From Allolobophora icterica (taxonomy: Eukaryota; Annelida; Clitellata; Crassiclitellata; Lumbricidae): 64,000 nucleotides of DNA. Location: contig OY744606.1 of the NCBI GenBank assembly GCA_963556255.1, forward strand, positions 70,222,670 through 70,286,669, written 5' to 3'. A program made the position numbers and the translations under genes. Numbering within the stretch: the stretch's first letter is position 1; each line of letters begins with the position of its first letter. The notes beneath the pieces are model-generated. The model had not been told where the DNA came from. It made no database searches and saw only the letters and a program-made list of their open reading frames with translations. This document shows positions 1 to 13,400 of the stretch, in pieces.

Positions 1-2217
1 AAATGTGATAAATTTTTACATTTTCATGGCAATTAATACTGAGCTCTCATATAATTATAGGCTTATGCATTAGGCCTATGCGTGAACATATTATATAGGC
101 CTGTGTATTCTTTTAGGCTATATATATATAGTTATATGTATATAGGCCTAATAATATATATTCGTATTTATTGACAAGCTCACTGACAAAGCGCAGTAAG
201 TAAAATTGAAACATATGACAGTACAGTTATCAAGATCATATAGAACACACATCTTGGCAGCCTGTTAGGCGCCCGCTCATTTTACTGCTGTCCCCTAGGG
301 AGTGTAAGGCTGAGGCGCGTCTTTCAAGATCTTGTGTTCTTCGAGAGAGTGTTACCATTCATCAATTTCCCCTCCCCATATAAGGTCCTGATCGAGCGCT
401 GTGCGTAGAGATAACAGCAGAAGACTTTTGGATTGTAACCCTATGTGCCGATTCAATTTGATATTTCATATTGTACCACCGCGCTAGCTATGGAATGCAT
501 ACTATTAATTTTCATATGCATGCACGTACGTGAAAGATGAAAAACTATTTTCCTACTTAGACATTTTGCAGTAAGGGTGACCCATCTTTTCAGAAGGACC
601 TCGCCTATTTCCTGTCCTTAAAAAGGTTCTTGGTCGTGATACTGATCATCAAATGTTTGTCATATAGGCCTAGTGATATAGATTTTCATCAACATCGTGA
701 TAATATAAGGCTAGGCATAATTATTATGTTCCGAAAATTTACTATATATCATATACTTACATGTAAGTGAGTTTGTTGTAGACAGAATAGGTCTGTAGTT
801 TTTAAACAACGTAGATTAGTCGAGATCCCATGCGTCGCAAGGTTGAATTACGTTGTCAATGAACAAAATATAAGCAGTATTCTGATGATGGATTTCATTC
901 AAGCGTGAACGTCGCAAAATCTGTCACAGATTGACGGATTCTTGAATCTGTGGACCCTAAACAGCACGTGTTAACTTGAACGAGTCGTAACAGTTTAGGA
1001 GATTCCGCGGTTGTCATAATAGAACGTAACAAGCCGATAACTCCTGTAACGAAAACAAACTGTAGTCAACAAACAGTCGCTGCACGAAGCGGTGGAGCAT
1101 GTGCTGGCTCCATCCAGGTAGGCCGACTTATCGAACCAATCACGTGTAACGACATTCAGGTGAGCCATGCAGGTGATGACGTATACTGAAGCGCAGGCTT
1201 TTTGCCATGAGTCAGAGCGCGTGTTGTTGATATTCAATAGTTCATTGTTTGCCTGTATGGGGCCTCAAGGTGGAACCTGACACCGCCTGACTTCTGCTAG
1301 CTTTAACCTCTTCCCCAGCTGACTCTTTGTGGTTACGGAGTCGAGGAACACCACAAAACCCTCCGAATAAAAATAAAATCACCTGTCATTGCAATTATTT
1401 TGCATAATTATTCAGATAAATTGTTATTTCACGTTGGCTAAGACGTGCATTGTTACAATGCATGTGAAGGGATTTCCATACTGTAACCTACTCAGCACCG
1501 GACAGAAGATTGTAAAACCTATCGGTTGGCGTATTGATTGAGTTATAACATTGACTGAATGCTTAGTACATTGATTGACTGGCTGGCTGACTGACTCGCT
1601 TGCTCGCTCACCCACTTACTCATTCACTCACTCACAGATAGATAGATCTATGGATTAAAGTATGCCTACGATATCATTCTGTCGAATGGACTTACACAGA
1701 TACTCCACGTAAAAAGCCTGACGTCAACCGATACTTCCTGTGTAAAATGGTTGGTTTAATTACTTCAACTTCTTTGTTCGACTTGTAGCAAGCCAGTCAA
1801 GCGTGACGCTTTATTTTCTTCGCTATTTCTGGAGCAGTTGAAGCAAGGGCGGATCCAGAGCTGCGTGAGTCGTCCTGCGTGAGTCGCATTTCCTTCGGCT
1901 AAATTCTTCTGACTCGCTTCTGTTGGGTAATATCACACGCCTGTCAATTCCGAATAATGAGATCAAAGAAAGGCCTACACGTCTACTAATAAGGAGTCTG
2001 AACTCCTATGGGCCTAATATTATGTACTATATATATTTGAAATTGCACTTTAAAGCCTGTTGACTTTTATCTGACTTTCAGATTTTTGACGAAAAAATTA
2101 TTTTGTCATAATTAAGGGAGTAAAAGCACACATTGGCTTACAGATATGAAGATGCACAGCAGAAGGTCACAGCTGTGTTCGGCCTCGGTATTCAGATCGT
2201 GCGATACCTTCTTTTTC
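1..2217. other. No gene recognised
   Basis: AT-rich sequence with many TAGGCCTA-type motifs (for example around 60-150 and 660-720). Short open frames here (63 to 80 codons) show no recognisable domain, no splice-site support and no similarity that I can name. I see nothing else in this stretch. Confidence 0.5.
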
Positions 2218-2219
2218 TC

Positions 2220-2317
<98 letters not shown>

Positions 2318-2365
2318 CCGTCCGTCCGTCCGTCCGTCCGTCCGTCTGTCTGTCTGTCTGTCTGT
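2218..2365. repeat. Compound microsatellite (CT)n-(CCGT)n-(CTGT)n
   Basis: About 94 bases of uninterrupted CT dinucleotides run directly into about eight CCGT tetramers and then about five CTGT tetramers. The step from CT to CCGT to CTGT suggests successive expansion of point-mutated units. The open frames across it (poly-Ser-Leu or Arg-Glu) are artefacts of the repeat. Confidence 0.95.
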
Positions 2366-2686
2366 GCCCTTCACTTCTTGACGTTCCGCTTTCTCCGTAA
2401 CGTCCAACTTTTAATATTATGTTTTAACAGTCTTATAAGTCTTATAATACGCGTTTCTCTCATTTACATTTTATAAGTTCTGCGTGGACCCTCAGTTTGG
2501 CCGGAGTGACTCCCTTTGGATCCGCCCTAGTCCACACTTGAGGCCATCAGAACACCTTGACAAGGTGCCTACACCCAATTTAGAACTAGTCAAGCCCTGT
2601 CACGGTCTGCTACGTTCATGGTTTATGGCTTTTTTAACCACGATTTCTCATAGGTCCAATGCACGACGTGCTCTGCTGTCAAAGTC

Positions 2687-2917
2687 GGGGCGTGGTGGCT
2701 CAGTGGTAAGTTCGGCGCCTTGTGACCGGAGGGTTGCAGGTTCGAATCCCACTCTAGCCGCTGCGTACGGACCTTGGGCAAGTCCTTCACTCGCAATTGC
2801 TCGTGGCGCTTCGGCGTGAAAATTCCGGCACAGTATCAAATGCTGTAGTCGGGAGCGCCTCTGAGTAGTAGTTGACTTCGAGAGGCGCTATAGAAATATC
2901 CGGAATAAAAAATAAAT
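2687..2917 (+). mobile_element. tRNA-derived SINE
   Basis: The head is tRNA-like: an A-box-like stretch (GTGGCTCAGTGG, about 2693-2704) and a B-box (GGTTCGAATCCC, about 2740-2751). An unrelated body follows and the tail reads GCGCTATAGAAATA and then A-rich sequence. The hexamer AAAGTC occurs immediately before (2681-2686) and after (2918-2923), a likely short target-site duplication. The tail is related, in reverse, to the repeat at 36620-36830. Not a functional tRNA, since the acceptor stem does not pair. Confidence 0.75.
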
Positions 2918-3004
2918 AAAGTCATACATTATAAGCACACAGAATGTGTTCATACGCGAAAGGCTCTCGATGTTTTTTCATAATTGCTTTGTCATCAATG
3001 ATAT

Positions 3005-3297
<293 letters not shown>

Positions 3298-3846
3298 GTG
3301 TGGGCCTATAGAATGAATGATTATGCAGTCGAAAACCGGTACAACGAGACATAAAGGAATAATAATAATTCTTGTAATTAAGCTCATTGCTATTGTTGTT
3401 GAATTTCATTTGTTAATATGTGAGAGACTTTAAAATCAGTATCTTTGTAATCTGGAGTGGTGGCAGTGGAAGCCTACCTAACACAGCTGACCCATGTCAG
3501 TTAATATAATTTTCGATTCAATAAATCTCAGATGGCTTTCAGTTGCATACCCTCAACCACGTACTGCAGCATAGATTCAAAATGGTAGTATAGAAAATGT
3601 CGGTGTCAAATGCTGGGAGTCCTGAAAGATGTATCACAGTCAATATAAACTGAGTAGAGATTCTAAAATCACTTCCTCCATAACTCCTAATCTCACAAGA
3701 TTGCTGTACATGTAAAGCCAAGTGATTTGCATAAACATGATATTGTATTCTTTAAAACAATTTGATTACAGATTGGGTATTAATTACAAACTTTCAATGC
3801 AAAACCGTGATCAGAAATTGCACTACTGAAAGATATATATAAACCT

Positions 3847-4734
3847 CAGTCTTGTTGTCAAGACCTTAAACCTCAAGACCAAGACCAAGACCAAGACCTT
3901 GAACCTCAAGACCAAGACCAAGACCAAGACCTTGAACCTCGAGACCAAGACCAAGACTTTGAACCTCGAGACCAAGACCAAGACCAAGACCTTGAACCTC
4001 AAGACCAAGACCAAGACCCTAAAAATCGAAATCAGGTCAAGACTTCTAAAAATTGTCAAGTCGGAATATTCGCTATTTTAATAAAAACATGAATCTTTTA
4101 TTTTATTCAAGCAAATTAACTTTAAATGCAAACTGCAGAGAAATCCGAATTTGTATTCAATAGTCCTTCATGCAAACTCTTATACCAAACGCCTTTTGCA
4201 TTTTATAAAAACCAATTCGCTCAGAATTTTCTGACCAAGACGTGCCTGGTGGGCCTCATAAAAATTCCGCCATGTGAAAAAATACGTTCCACAGGTGCTG
4301 AAGTCGCTGACACACACAGAGGTGCTTTTCAAGCACTGGATGTAAATGTATAGATAGTGAGTCCTTTTGAAATCTTCCCATGGTTTATCATACCGTCTGA
4401 TACAGAATAATTGTTGCTGCTGCCAATGGATTTTCCTGACCAACATGACTTGTATCCATCCATAGATATTGGTCGTAAGATGCAAGCAGGCTTGATACAG
4501 AATTCTTGAGTTCTGTTAAAATGACTGTTCATATTGACAGCCGGTCTTGGTCTTGATCTTGCGAGACCAAGACCAAGACTTTGAACCTCAAGACCAAGAC
4601 CAAGACCAATACCTTGAACCTCAAGACCAAGACCAAGACCAAGACCTTGAACCTCAAGACCAAGACCAAGACTTTTAAAAACGAACTCGAGTGCACTCGA
4701 GACCAAGACCTTGGTCTCGAGGACAACAAGACTG
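3847..4734. mobile_element. hAT-type non-autonomous element with CAAGACC arrays
   Basis: Terminal inverted repeats CAGTCTTGTTGTC / GACAACAAGACTG bound an 888-bp element. An exact 8-bp duplication, ATAAACCT, lies at 3839-3846 and 4735-4742. The TIR starting CAG and the 8-bp duplication are hAT superfamily hallmarks. Inside both ends are tandem arrays built from CCAAGA / GACCTTGAACCTCAA units (3868-4020 and 4560-4675), both in the same orientation. The middle (about 4030-4270) has no transposase; it recurs in a second copy at 61604-62010. Open frames reading LVLVLRFKV or GLGLGLEVQ are array artefacts. Confidence 0.9.
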
Positions 4735-4742
4735 ATAAACCT

Positions 4743-5999
4743 TCAGATTAATAAAATATAACTGTTTAAATATTTGTCAGACATGTAAACATAAGGCATA
4801 ACAGTAACTAATCGAAAAGCCGTTTTCTGAAACTGCCATCTTTAGGTATGGTTATTTGAACTTATTTCAACACCATCATTTTAGGCCCTTAAATAAAGAT
4901 TGTGACATGATCCAAGCCCTTTCCAGTCAGCACATATGTTGATTTCCTAAGTGAATTCGGCAACAACTTGTAATGAAATGAACAATTGGGAATTAGGCCT
5001 GATACAGAACATAATCAATGTAAAACGGTTTCAGAAAAATATCCACAAAGACAATTTCAAAGAGCAACGTCATTCTGTTGGAAATATGAAGCCGAAATGA
5101 CAATACTACCATATGATATGAAGGATATATGAAGCCTATACAACAATATTCCCATATGGGCATTATATTTCCCACATACGATGTTACTGTTGGAGTTGGC
5201 TGCATTCCAAAGTTTTGGCATTGCACCAATCCACCATCCTGGAAAATCAATGGCACAAGATCGGAAAAAACATGCATCATTTATGCTGCAGCTGTAAGAC
5301 GCCGAAGAATCGACATTGCCAGTAATGCACAAATCCTTCTCCCTCTGCAACTAATCAGAGACTTGCCATATCACACTTCCAAACGTACTGGACTCAGCAG
5401 TCAATTTACTGTCAAGTGTCATGCCATTAACTGCCAGTTACTTGTAGCTTTTCCGAAAAGCTATTAATAAAACATTTAATACATTGACAAAGGCAAAACA
5501 TACATAGTAAAAATGTATAATTTGATTGAGCTGTCAGGTTCAATTCCTAAAAATAAAGCCTTTAACTTGATCTTTAGAAAATAATTTAACCACTCTAAAG
5601 AATAATAATCTAAATAATTAATAATACTCTAATAATTATCTGAAAATTTCTATAGTGTCACTGCAATAATACTCGAGGAATCAGTCAATGATCACTAATA
5701 ACCAAAATCGATGTGCATTGCAAGTTTGGTCAAAAGCCAAGACAGAAATCCAAGAAAACATGGACATTAATCCAACCTTAGAACTACTACTGCACCATAA
5801 TAATAATGTAGCATATAATTTTCGGAGCAAGATCCAAAGTTATTCAAAATAAAACTTTCCAGTGTGATGAAAACCATACACCAAATTAATAATGCAATCC
5901 CTTTGTACACTGTCACATATAAAATCTGAAAATTATCAGACTATAAAGACTTCTTAATGTTCTAATGACAACAACAGAAGTTACCAAATAAATTACAGA
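4743..5999. other. 3' flank of the CSTPP1-like gene, no other gene
   Basis: AT-rich sequence between the hAT element and the stop codon of the minus-strand gene. It probably holds that gene's 3' UTR and polyadenylation site. I could not fix the cleavage site. No domain is seen in the short open frames at 4993-5467. Confidence 0.45.
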
Positions 6000-6432
6000 T
6001 TAGTTTCTAGAGGATAATGACGCATCTGAATTTAAATCATTGTCAACATCATCATTGTCATCACTATCAGTGCTGGAGGAAGAAAGAGTTGGCTGTCTTG
6101 ATTTCGTTCCCTTCCTCCTACTTGAGCCACCGGTATGGCGAGTAGAAGATGAGCTTCTTCTGAAGGCAGAAGATCTACCCTTGGCAGTGGAGCCAGTGGA
6201 GAAACCATCTTGACCAACTGACGACACCCAACGCCCCGGCTCTGCAGACTTGACTGATTCTGTTCTACTGGACCCAGGTGGTCGACCACGATTGCTCGGA
6301 CATGACGCATCCTTAGACGGTGGATTCTGCGGTTCCGGAAACTTAGCTGCAGAAACAGAAACAGTCTGGGCGCCAGGTGAAGAGATGATGAGATCCTCTG
6401 CCCCGAATTTCTCTGTCGCTGGTGTTGGTGCT
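6000..6432 (-). CDS. CSTPP1: Terminal exon of CSTPP1-like gene
   Basis: The acceptor TTGTTTAG lies just before 6432 and the stop is TAA at 6002-6000. It encodes 143 residues of low complexity: a Pro/Ser/Ala-rich part, then Arg/Ser-rich runs and a final acidic Ser/Asp/Asn stretch (SSSSTDSDDNDDVDNDLN). The vertebrate protein also ends in a Ser/Asp/Glu-rich tail, so this is likely the disordered C-terminus, diverged in sequence. It joins in phase to the 55-base exon at 11125-11071. Confidence 0.8.
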
Positions 6433-9400
6433 CTAAACAAGAATTAAACTAAGTCAAATTACAAATCATTTTTAGATTCCTGAATCCAGTACATGAAGCA
6501 TGACTATTAAACAAAGAATTATATAATGTGTGTGCTTTGTCTAATGAAAAGCAAGCAGTGTACATACATACAAGTGCCCAAATTGGTGACAGTAAAGCGA
6601 TTGGATGATACAGAGAATGAAAGCGATTGGATGATACAGAGAATGTTCTGCAAGCCTCACACTGATTACATTACATCAGGCAAGCACTATGGTCTATTTG
6701 TTAGCATGCTGGGCTGTCAATGGAGAGGCCGGGGGTTCAAATCGCAATTAGTGCAGAAATTTATTTCAAGATTTCCGTATCAAATGCAGCCTCTAGTAAA
6801 CTCAGCAATAACGAGCACATTGGCCGTACAAACACAGTGGGAAAATATGGTGGTAAGGGAGAAGACTGGCCCCCGCTCTCATAATTTTATGCTGATGCAA
6901 AGCAAAATGGCTGCCTCTCAAGGCTGGTTTAAGGAACGGCTCTTCTTCATCTCTATCAAATTGCTGGGCTGCCTTTAATTATAACCAGATAATGCACTGG
7001 TCTGCTTGAGTACTGACAGTGCACAATTAGCATAGTACATGGTTTAAACACAGTCATCTATTGAGTCTGAATTTACTTAGGCACATGTGAAACACGTGCC
7101 AGCATTTGAATCTCAGTGGTCTAAACATAACTATAACCATTTAATCAGCATTACAAAGGACTTGTTATATTAGTAAGATTGTAATTATCTGAGATGCATG
7201 ATGGTTTATTATAGCCAAGATATTTGCATGAGTTAAGAAACAACAGTATATTATGAAGATTGCACCTAAGATGGTGGCCTGGAAAAGGACCTATGGTAAA
7301 TACATTCCAATATTGATATTCAAATGCAAAAGAGAAATTAACAGAATACTAAAACAGTATCTGGAACACAACAGGTGAAAATGGCAAAGATAAAGAAGGT
7401 AATGGCATAAGTAACACACTTCTTTCCATTCCTCTTTGGAAATCCTCAGAAGAAAAATTGTACCAACCCATTAGGATCCATTCTGCAGAAATGAAAGCAC
7501 ACCCATTTGAACCTCGAAACTTATGGTGGTACCCATTTTCCGACCGCCTTATGTTTAATACAGCATCCGACCATGATGGCACATTTTAAGTAAGTAAGCA
7601 AGCAAGTATTTACTTAGTTTGATCACAACAGAAATACACTTCCATTAATGCATGTCAGTACAATAAATACATGTAAACATATGCAAGAAATGGCAAATGG
7701 TGTTCTTTGTGAGTAGCCCCAGCATCCACAACAGCAAGCGACCTTATGTACCAATAACAAGCACTACAACTATATACCTATAGCACAGAATGAAATGTGA
7801 CATTGCCTTGATACAAACAATAACAAAACTTGCGAACTACAAGCGACACTACATACAAAAACAAAACAGTGATGGTAAAATTTGCTACACTGTCTTATAT
7901 GTCACTGATATTGCCTATAAATGACAGCTAAATAACATAATGAAAAACTGCTCAAACGAAATTGGTCACACTGCCTTAAATAAATAACAGCAAATACTGT
8001 TCTTCAACTATCAGCTTAAGAAAAAATAAATAAAACCACACCAAAATAAAACAAGAAACTTGCAAAGTAACAAACTGCAGATAGTATTATATTTTCTTGC
8101 TGGGTATGTCTTATTTATTGATTAAAAATAAAAGCACAAGTAAGTGGAGAATGTATTGTTTTAAAGAGTGGTATACTGAATTTGTATGGGAGTTGTCAGT
8201 CAACAAACTTGCAATGATTAGTAGTTTCAGATTTGGGTGCAAATGAAAACGATGCCATAGTCATACTCAACACAGAGTATCTTCAACAGTTACTAAAGTG
8301 TGATCGTGATATTCAAAATAAAACCAACAAAAACAAAACAAGAAACTTTCAGAAATAACACACTATTTTCTTGCTGGAAATGATTCAAATTAAATCCTAG
8401 GAAGAAAGAAGTCTCAGACTCATATTTTTCTCTAAACTGTATGCCAAATTGAAGATCAGGCTATGAAATCCCATAGGCCTACATCACTCTCTAACAGCAT
8501 ACAATTGACATAAGTCAGAAGTAATATATCATTATCAATTACTGGGAAAAATTGATATTTGTATAATTATAGTCAGTGTGTGAAACACGTAGTCCTTCGA
8601 TGTAAAAAGATGATCAACTGGCCAAAAAAGTTAATCATGTCTACTTGTACTAAACAACACTTTCCTAACACCAACAACAAAAGACAGAATGAATGTTAAT
8701 TAATTAATCACAATAATTGAACTAACAGGGTGCAAAGTAGTCTATTATTTCAATGAAAGTGCCCAATGGAGCAGATGATGATTAAAGAATCTCAGCAATG
8801 ACAGACATTTTGCTGCTCAATTATATAACACAAATTACAGTCAGTCAGTTATGAAGCACACGCAGCTTGGTTTGCCATATATATGCTGTTCTGAAACAAA
8901 CCTGGGTTTGCAATCATTCTAACGATACAGACCCTGTGAACTGTCCTGGAGAGGCATACAAGTGGTATGCTGGTACACTGAATGCACAAATGCATAGTAT
9001 GCTTACTAATTTTATCACACACTTAGAGATATCAGTTACTTGAGTCTATAAAACTACAGAAAACATGCCTATTGTAGAAAGCACTAAGACAAAAATCATA
9101 TTGGTAATCTCTAAATTTCTACAGCACCCAAAAAAGTGAAGTCGCAGGAACCAACTTAGAAAATTGTAATGACTTCAAATTAAAAACTGCATGAAGTTCA
9201 CCTAATGAACCAACTTTCTAATCTCTAAATCTATAAATATAGACTGTGTGAAGTCCATAAATAGATCAACATGAATTCAGGAAAGTTCTAACACAAGCTT
9301 CTAGCAAGATTCATAGCATGGGTCATAGATGTACACACATCCAGCTAAAACAATTTACAGAGAGTCAGAAAACGACGACACAAAATGTTTATGAAAAATC

Positions 9401-10426
9401 CATGGAAACCACATCATCTTGCATTATACAAATATTAACAAGAAAAAGAATTATTATGAGTAGGTACTGTAGGTCTACTGGAAATCCTGACAGCTGAAAA
9501 GAAACCGAGATTAACTAACAACCAGGTGTGAGACAAAATTATATTAAGCGTGTTTTCATGGTCACTATGCACAACTTGAGTTTACAGCGCTTAGTACAAA
9601 TTGAGGTCTCTTTAGAGACATGACAGCTGAGAAACGGCAGAACAAAGCATTCTTAAGCTCTGCTTACAAATTCTTTACAATTCATCAAACCAATTCATCT
9701 CTTTATTTATCTATTTCTTTAAGTCACTACATGTGCAAAGTCCGTCAACCTGAATCTCTGGCGCAGATGTATGGTTGCTAGGGGCTAAAGCAGGGTCAAG
9801 CAAAGAAAGGCAAGAATAAACTAGTGGGTCTTGACAAGTAAGGTGGTAAGTGATTTGATAAGCAAAGTCCAATTGAAAAAATGCAGAAGAGCGATCACAG
9901 AGACATGACTGCAATCCATGACAGAAAAGTTATACAAGGAATGGAGAATACAGGAAGATAGCTAGAACAAGAATAGTAAAGTTAGGCGGCAAACATGTGA
10001 CAAGCCATGCTTAAATACTGTGAATTTTGCATCTGTGACAAATTGTCTGCAAAAATGTGAAATTAAATATTACATGCACAAAAAATACTGCCACCATTGC
10101 AGAGTAAAATATTTCTTACATACAAATGGTTTCGCTAGTTTTCAGCTGGATCATCTTCGTACACGCTTACCGAACAAAATATTCCAGATTAAGTGAATTA
10201 ATTTTGCTCATTTATAGATGATTTGAAAAAGAAGCTGTGGGATGATCTAAGAAGTGGTTTCTGATTGATTTTTTTATAAAGTGAATCAGAATCAACATTT
10301 TTGAAAGAGTACAAGATCCTTTCAATTTCTTCTTCCTCTTTCTATCATCCTTCTTAATGCATAATCTACTTTTCTATAATTAATTGTTTCATTCCATACT
10401 CAGTCAGCCAGTCAGTCAGTCCGTCA

Positions 10427-10463
<37 letters not shown>

Positions 10464-13400
10464 TCAGTCTGTCTATCAGTGTCTGTCTGTCTGTCTGTCT
10501 GTCTGACCTGTTTTGCCTTTGCCATCCCTTATACATATAATATCAGTCTTTCTCTATGCTTTCAAAAATCTGATAGCAAAGCATAAAGGTGGGTGCTCAG
10601 CTATGCAAACAATAGGAGACTCACAGAACCCTTGCTCATCAGCATCAGTAACCGAGATGCCCAGCATCAGCAACTGTCTCAATCCTTATCCAGAAAAACC
10701 AGAAAATTCTGCTACAGAGCATGATGTGGGCAAAGCTATTGTTATGCAAAAAACAGAACAAAAGGACCAAATAACTCATGCTCAGTATAGAAGTTCTATT
10801 AAATTTTCTAACAAGAATAAATTAAAATCTGGCAATGCCATTCAATAATTATGTTATTAGTAGAACAGACGGTAAAACTTGTTAGTAAAGAAATTCAAAC
10901 TTTGAACAAAGAGGAAAACTACAAACTACTGATACTAACTGTATCTATAGCCTTAGTACCATGCTAACTAATTACTAGCAACTTACAAAGACTATTAGCC
11001 CACAGTTCATTCACCTGATAATACCAAAAGTACTCTACAATGAAGTCAAAACAAAGAGCTCAAAACTTACAAATTCATTTCTTGTTCTGTCATCGTGAAA
11101 AGTTCTGATCTTTGTGGAAGTTTTCCTACAAAAAATTAAATATGATTCAACTATTTCCTACAAGATTTTTCTCATTAATTTGAAAGTTAATTTCTATAAA
11201 TTACTGTCACAGGTATCTGATAACAATCACTGCCTAATCATTGAGCTTGTGAGCTTTTCCTCTGTAGTGACAGTAATGGACAGTTATGGACGATATTACA
11301 TTAGGGATTTATAGAAGTATCTATGCTAGAACAGACATTCGTAAAATGTCTATTAAGTACCAAGGCCCTTACCTCTGGAATAGCCTCCCACCCTGTGTCC
11401 AATTTCCTTGTATTATAAACAATTTAAATATCTACTGCGTGCACACACAGTAGAGCACATAGTTTAATAGTTTAATTGTTTAGTTAAGAAGTAGTTAAGA
11501 TTCATATTATGTTTTGCTACTTTATAAAGCAGGCACATGTTGTATACCTAACTCATGTCTAAACCAAACCCCTCAGTGTACTATGTCCTTCTTTACTACA
11601 CCGTGAGGCTTACACCTATGTACTTACTTCTGCTATTATTTACCCTCCTCATTTTACTTTGTCCTCCTTACTTCACTTGAACACTCCTACCCATGTACCT
11701 ATTCCTGCCTGCATCTATCTACCCCCTTACTGACCCTGGCTATTACTTCTACTCATACATTCTCTGTAATTTTTTTCTACTTTACTTTGAAACACAGGCC
11801 CCTCTTAGCAGGATTAGTCCCTTCTGGGCGCCTATTTGATCTCACCTTTAATTTACTATGCAAATGATACGTAAACATGCTTGTCTTAAATAGTTTAGCC
11901 GATGAGAATTTTAATATTTTGTTACCACTTCTCTATGTTAATTTTTTTTTCTCTCAGTATTACTTGTTTGCTTGTTTTACTGGGATCAATAAAAGTTTTG
12001 TCATTGTCATTGTCATTGTCATTTAGGATTACGATATGTATTATTATGTAACATTAGTATTATGTGTTGCTTAGTATTTGATGTAGGCAAAAGAACACTA
12101 ATGAAATATATAGAGTCAAGATCAGATAAGACTTGACTGACATTAGGGCCTGACCGGGTGTCATAAGAGGGGGAGCAGGGAGAAGGAGGGGCGAAGGAAT
12201 GATAGCGCGACCGAAAGGAGAGCGAGATTGGGGGAGAGATGGATGAATGACAGGTCTGGGCGAAAGGGGAGAAGGAGGAAGAGCGAAGACTGGAGGAAGG
12301 AAGGCATTCACTCACCAGGACAGAGGCGGTAAGACTTCGCTGGGAGGAATCGTGTGACGGAAAAGTCACTCAAGAGAGAGAAGAGCGAAGTAAAGAAAAT
12401 AACTCGAGAAGCCTAGACTCGACAAGTTATGAACTGCGTTGACGAGACCGTGCTGTAGATTAGTCATGTAAGATAGATTTATATAATATTATAATACGAA
12501 TCGTCAAACCACAAATGTCTTCTAACCATAGGCGTAGGGGATATTTCAGCGGCGGGGGGGCAAGATTTTATTTCTGCCCGAAACAAATTTCCGAGTAATT
12601 GCCATGACGTCGTGCATCACTGACAGTAGAACAGTCACTCTCTAGAACAGCCCAAAATGTCGCCGGACCCCTGGGAATTTGCCTCCTCTGCCCCCCTCTC
12701 GGCGGGCCTGCTCTTGAACCATTCAGGATTAAAATCCCTTCGAGTTCTACACGTCCATTCGTTTTGGACAATACTCTTTGAGCATTGGTTGGTTTGGGCA
12801 AGGCTGGCCATCCTTCATTACATCATCGCTAGAGGGAGTGTTGAAGTTCTCATTCTCAGAGTCAGGATGGTCAGCATCCTCTTCATCAAAACTTGAACTT
12901 ACCCTAGGGTCGTTTTCACCAAACAGCTGGTTTGACACAACTATCGTCTGTCAGTAAGCTTACACCAGATGTGTCCGGTGCTGAGAATAGGTCTATCTGA
13001 GGCAGATTGTGAGACTGCGTTTGCTTTGGTTGCACGAAAAAAGTTCGGTGCTTTTGGGACTTTTCACACACAGCGATGAACTTAGCGTTTTTACTCTGGT
13101 GATTTTTACCATGCTGATCTGCGTAGTCTGAATCCTTACCACATTCACTGCACGTAACACACTGTCGATACCTTCGTTTCCGCGAAGGTTCATCCATTAC
13201 AGAGTTATAATTCTTACTTGCTAACTGATGCTAACAATTAACACTTGGTTTCGAGTCACAAATTCACAACTAAGTAAATATCAAACATGAGAGAAATTTC
13301 TGCACACAACGCTGACCTGGAACTGCACGCCGAAAAGTGGATTGCAACAGAACTTGATTTATTTTATTTCTTTTCTGAAGTCGGTATCCAGCCCACATGT

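Noticed and set aside
2687..2765. Possible tRNA gene
   Set aside because: A and B boxes are present but the acceptor stem does not pair and a SINE body and tail follow.
3823..4729. Open frames with repeated VLVLRFKV or GLGLGLEVQ
   Set aside because: They follow the CAAGACC array of a transposon in several frames on both strands.
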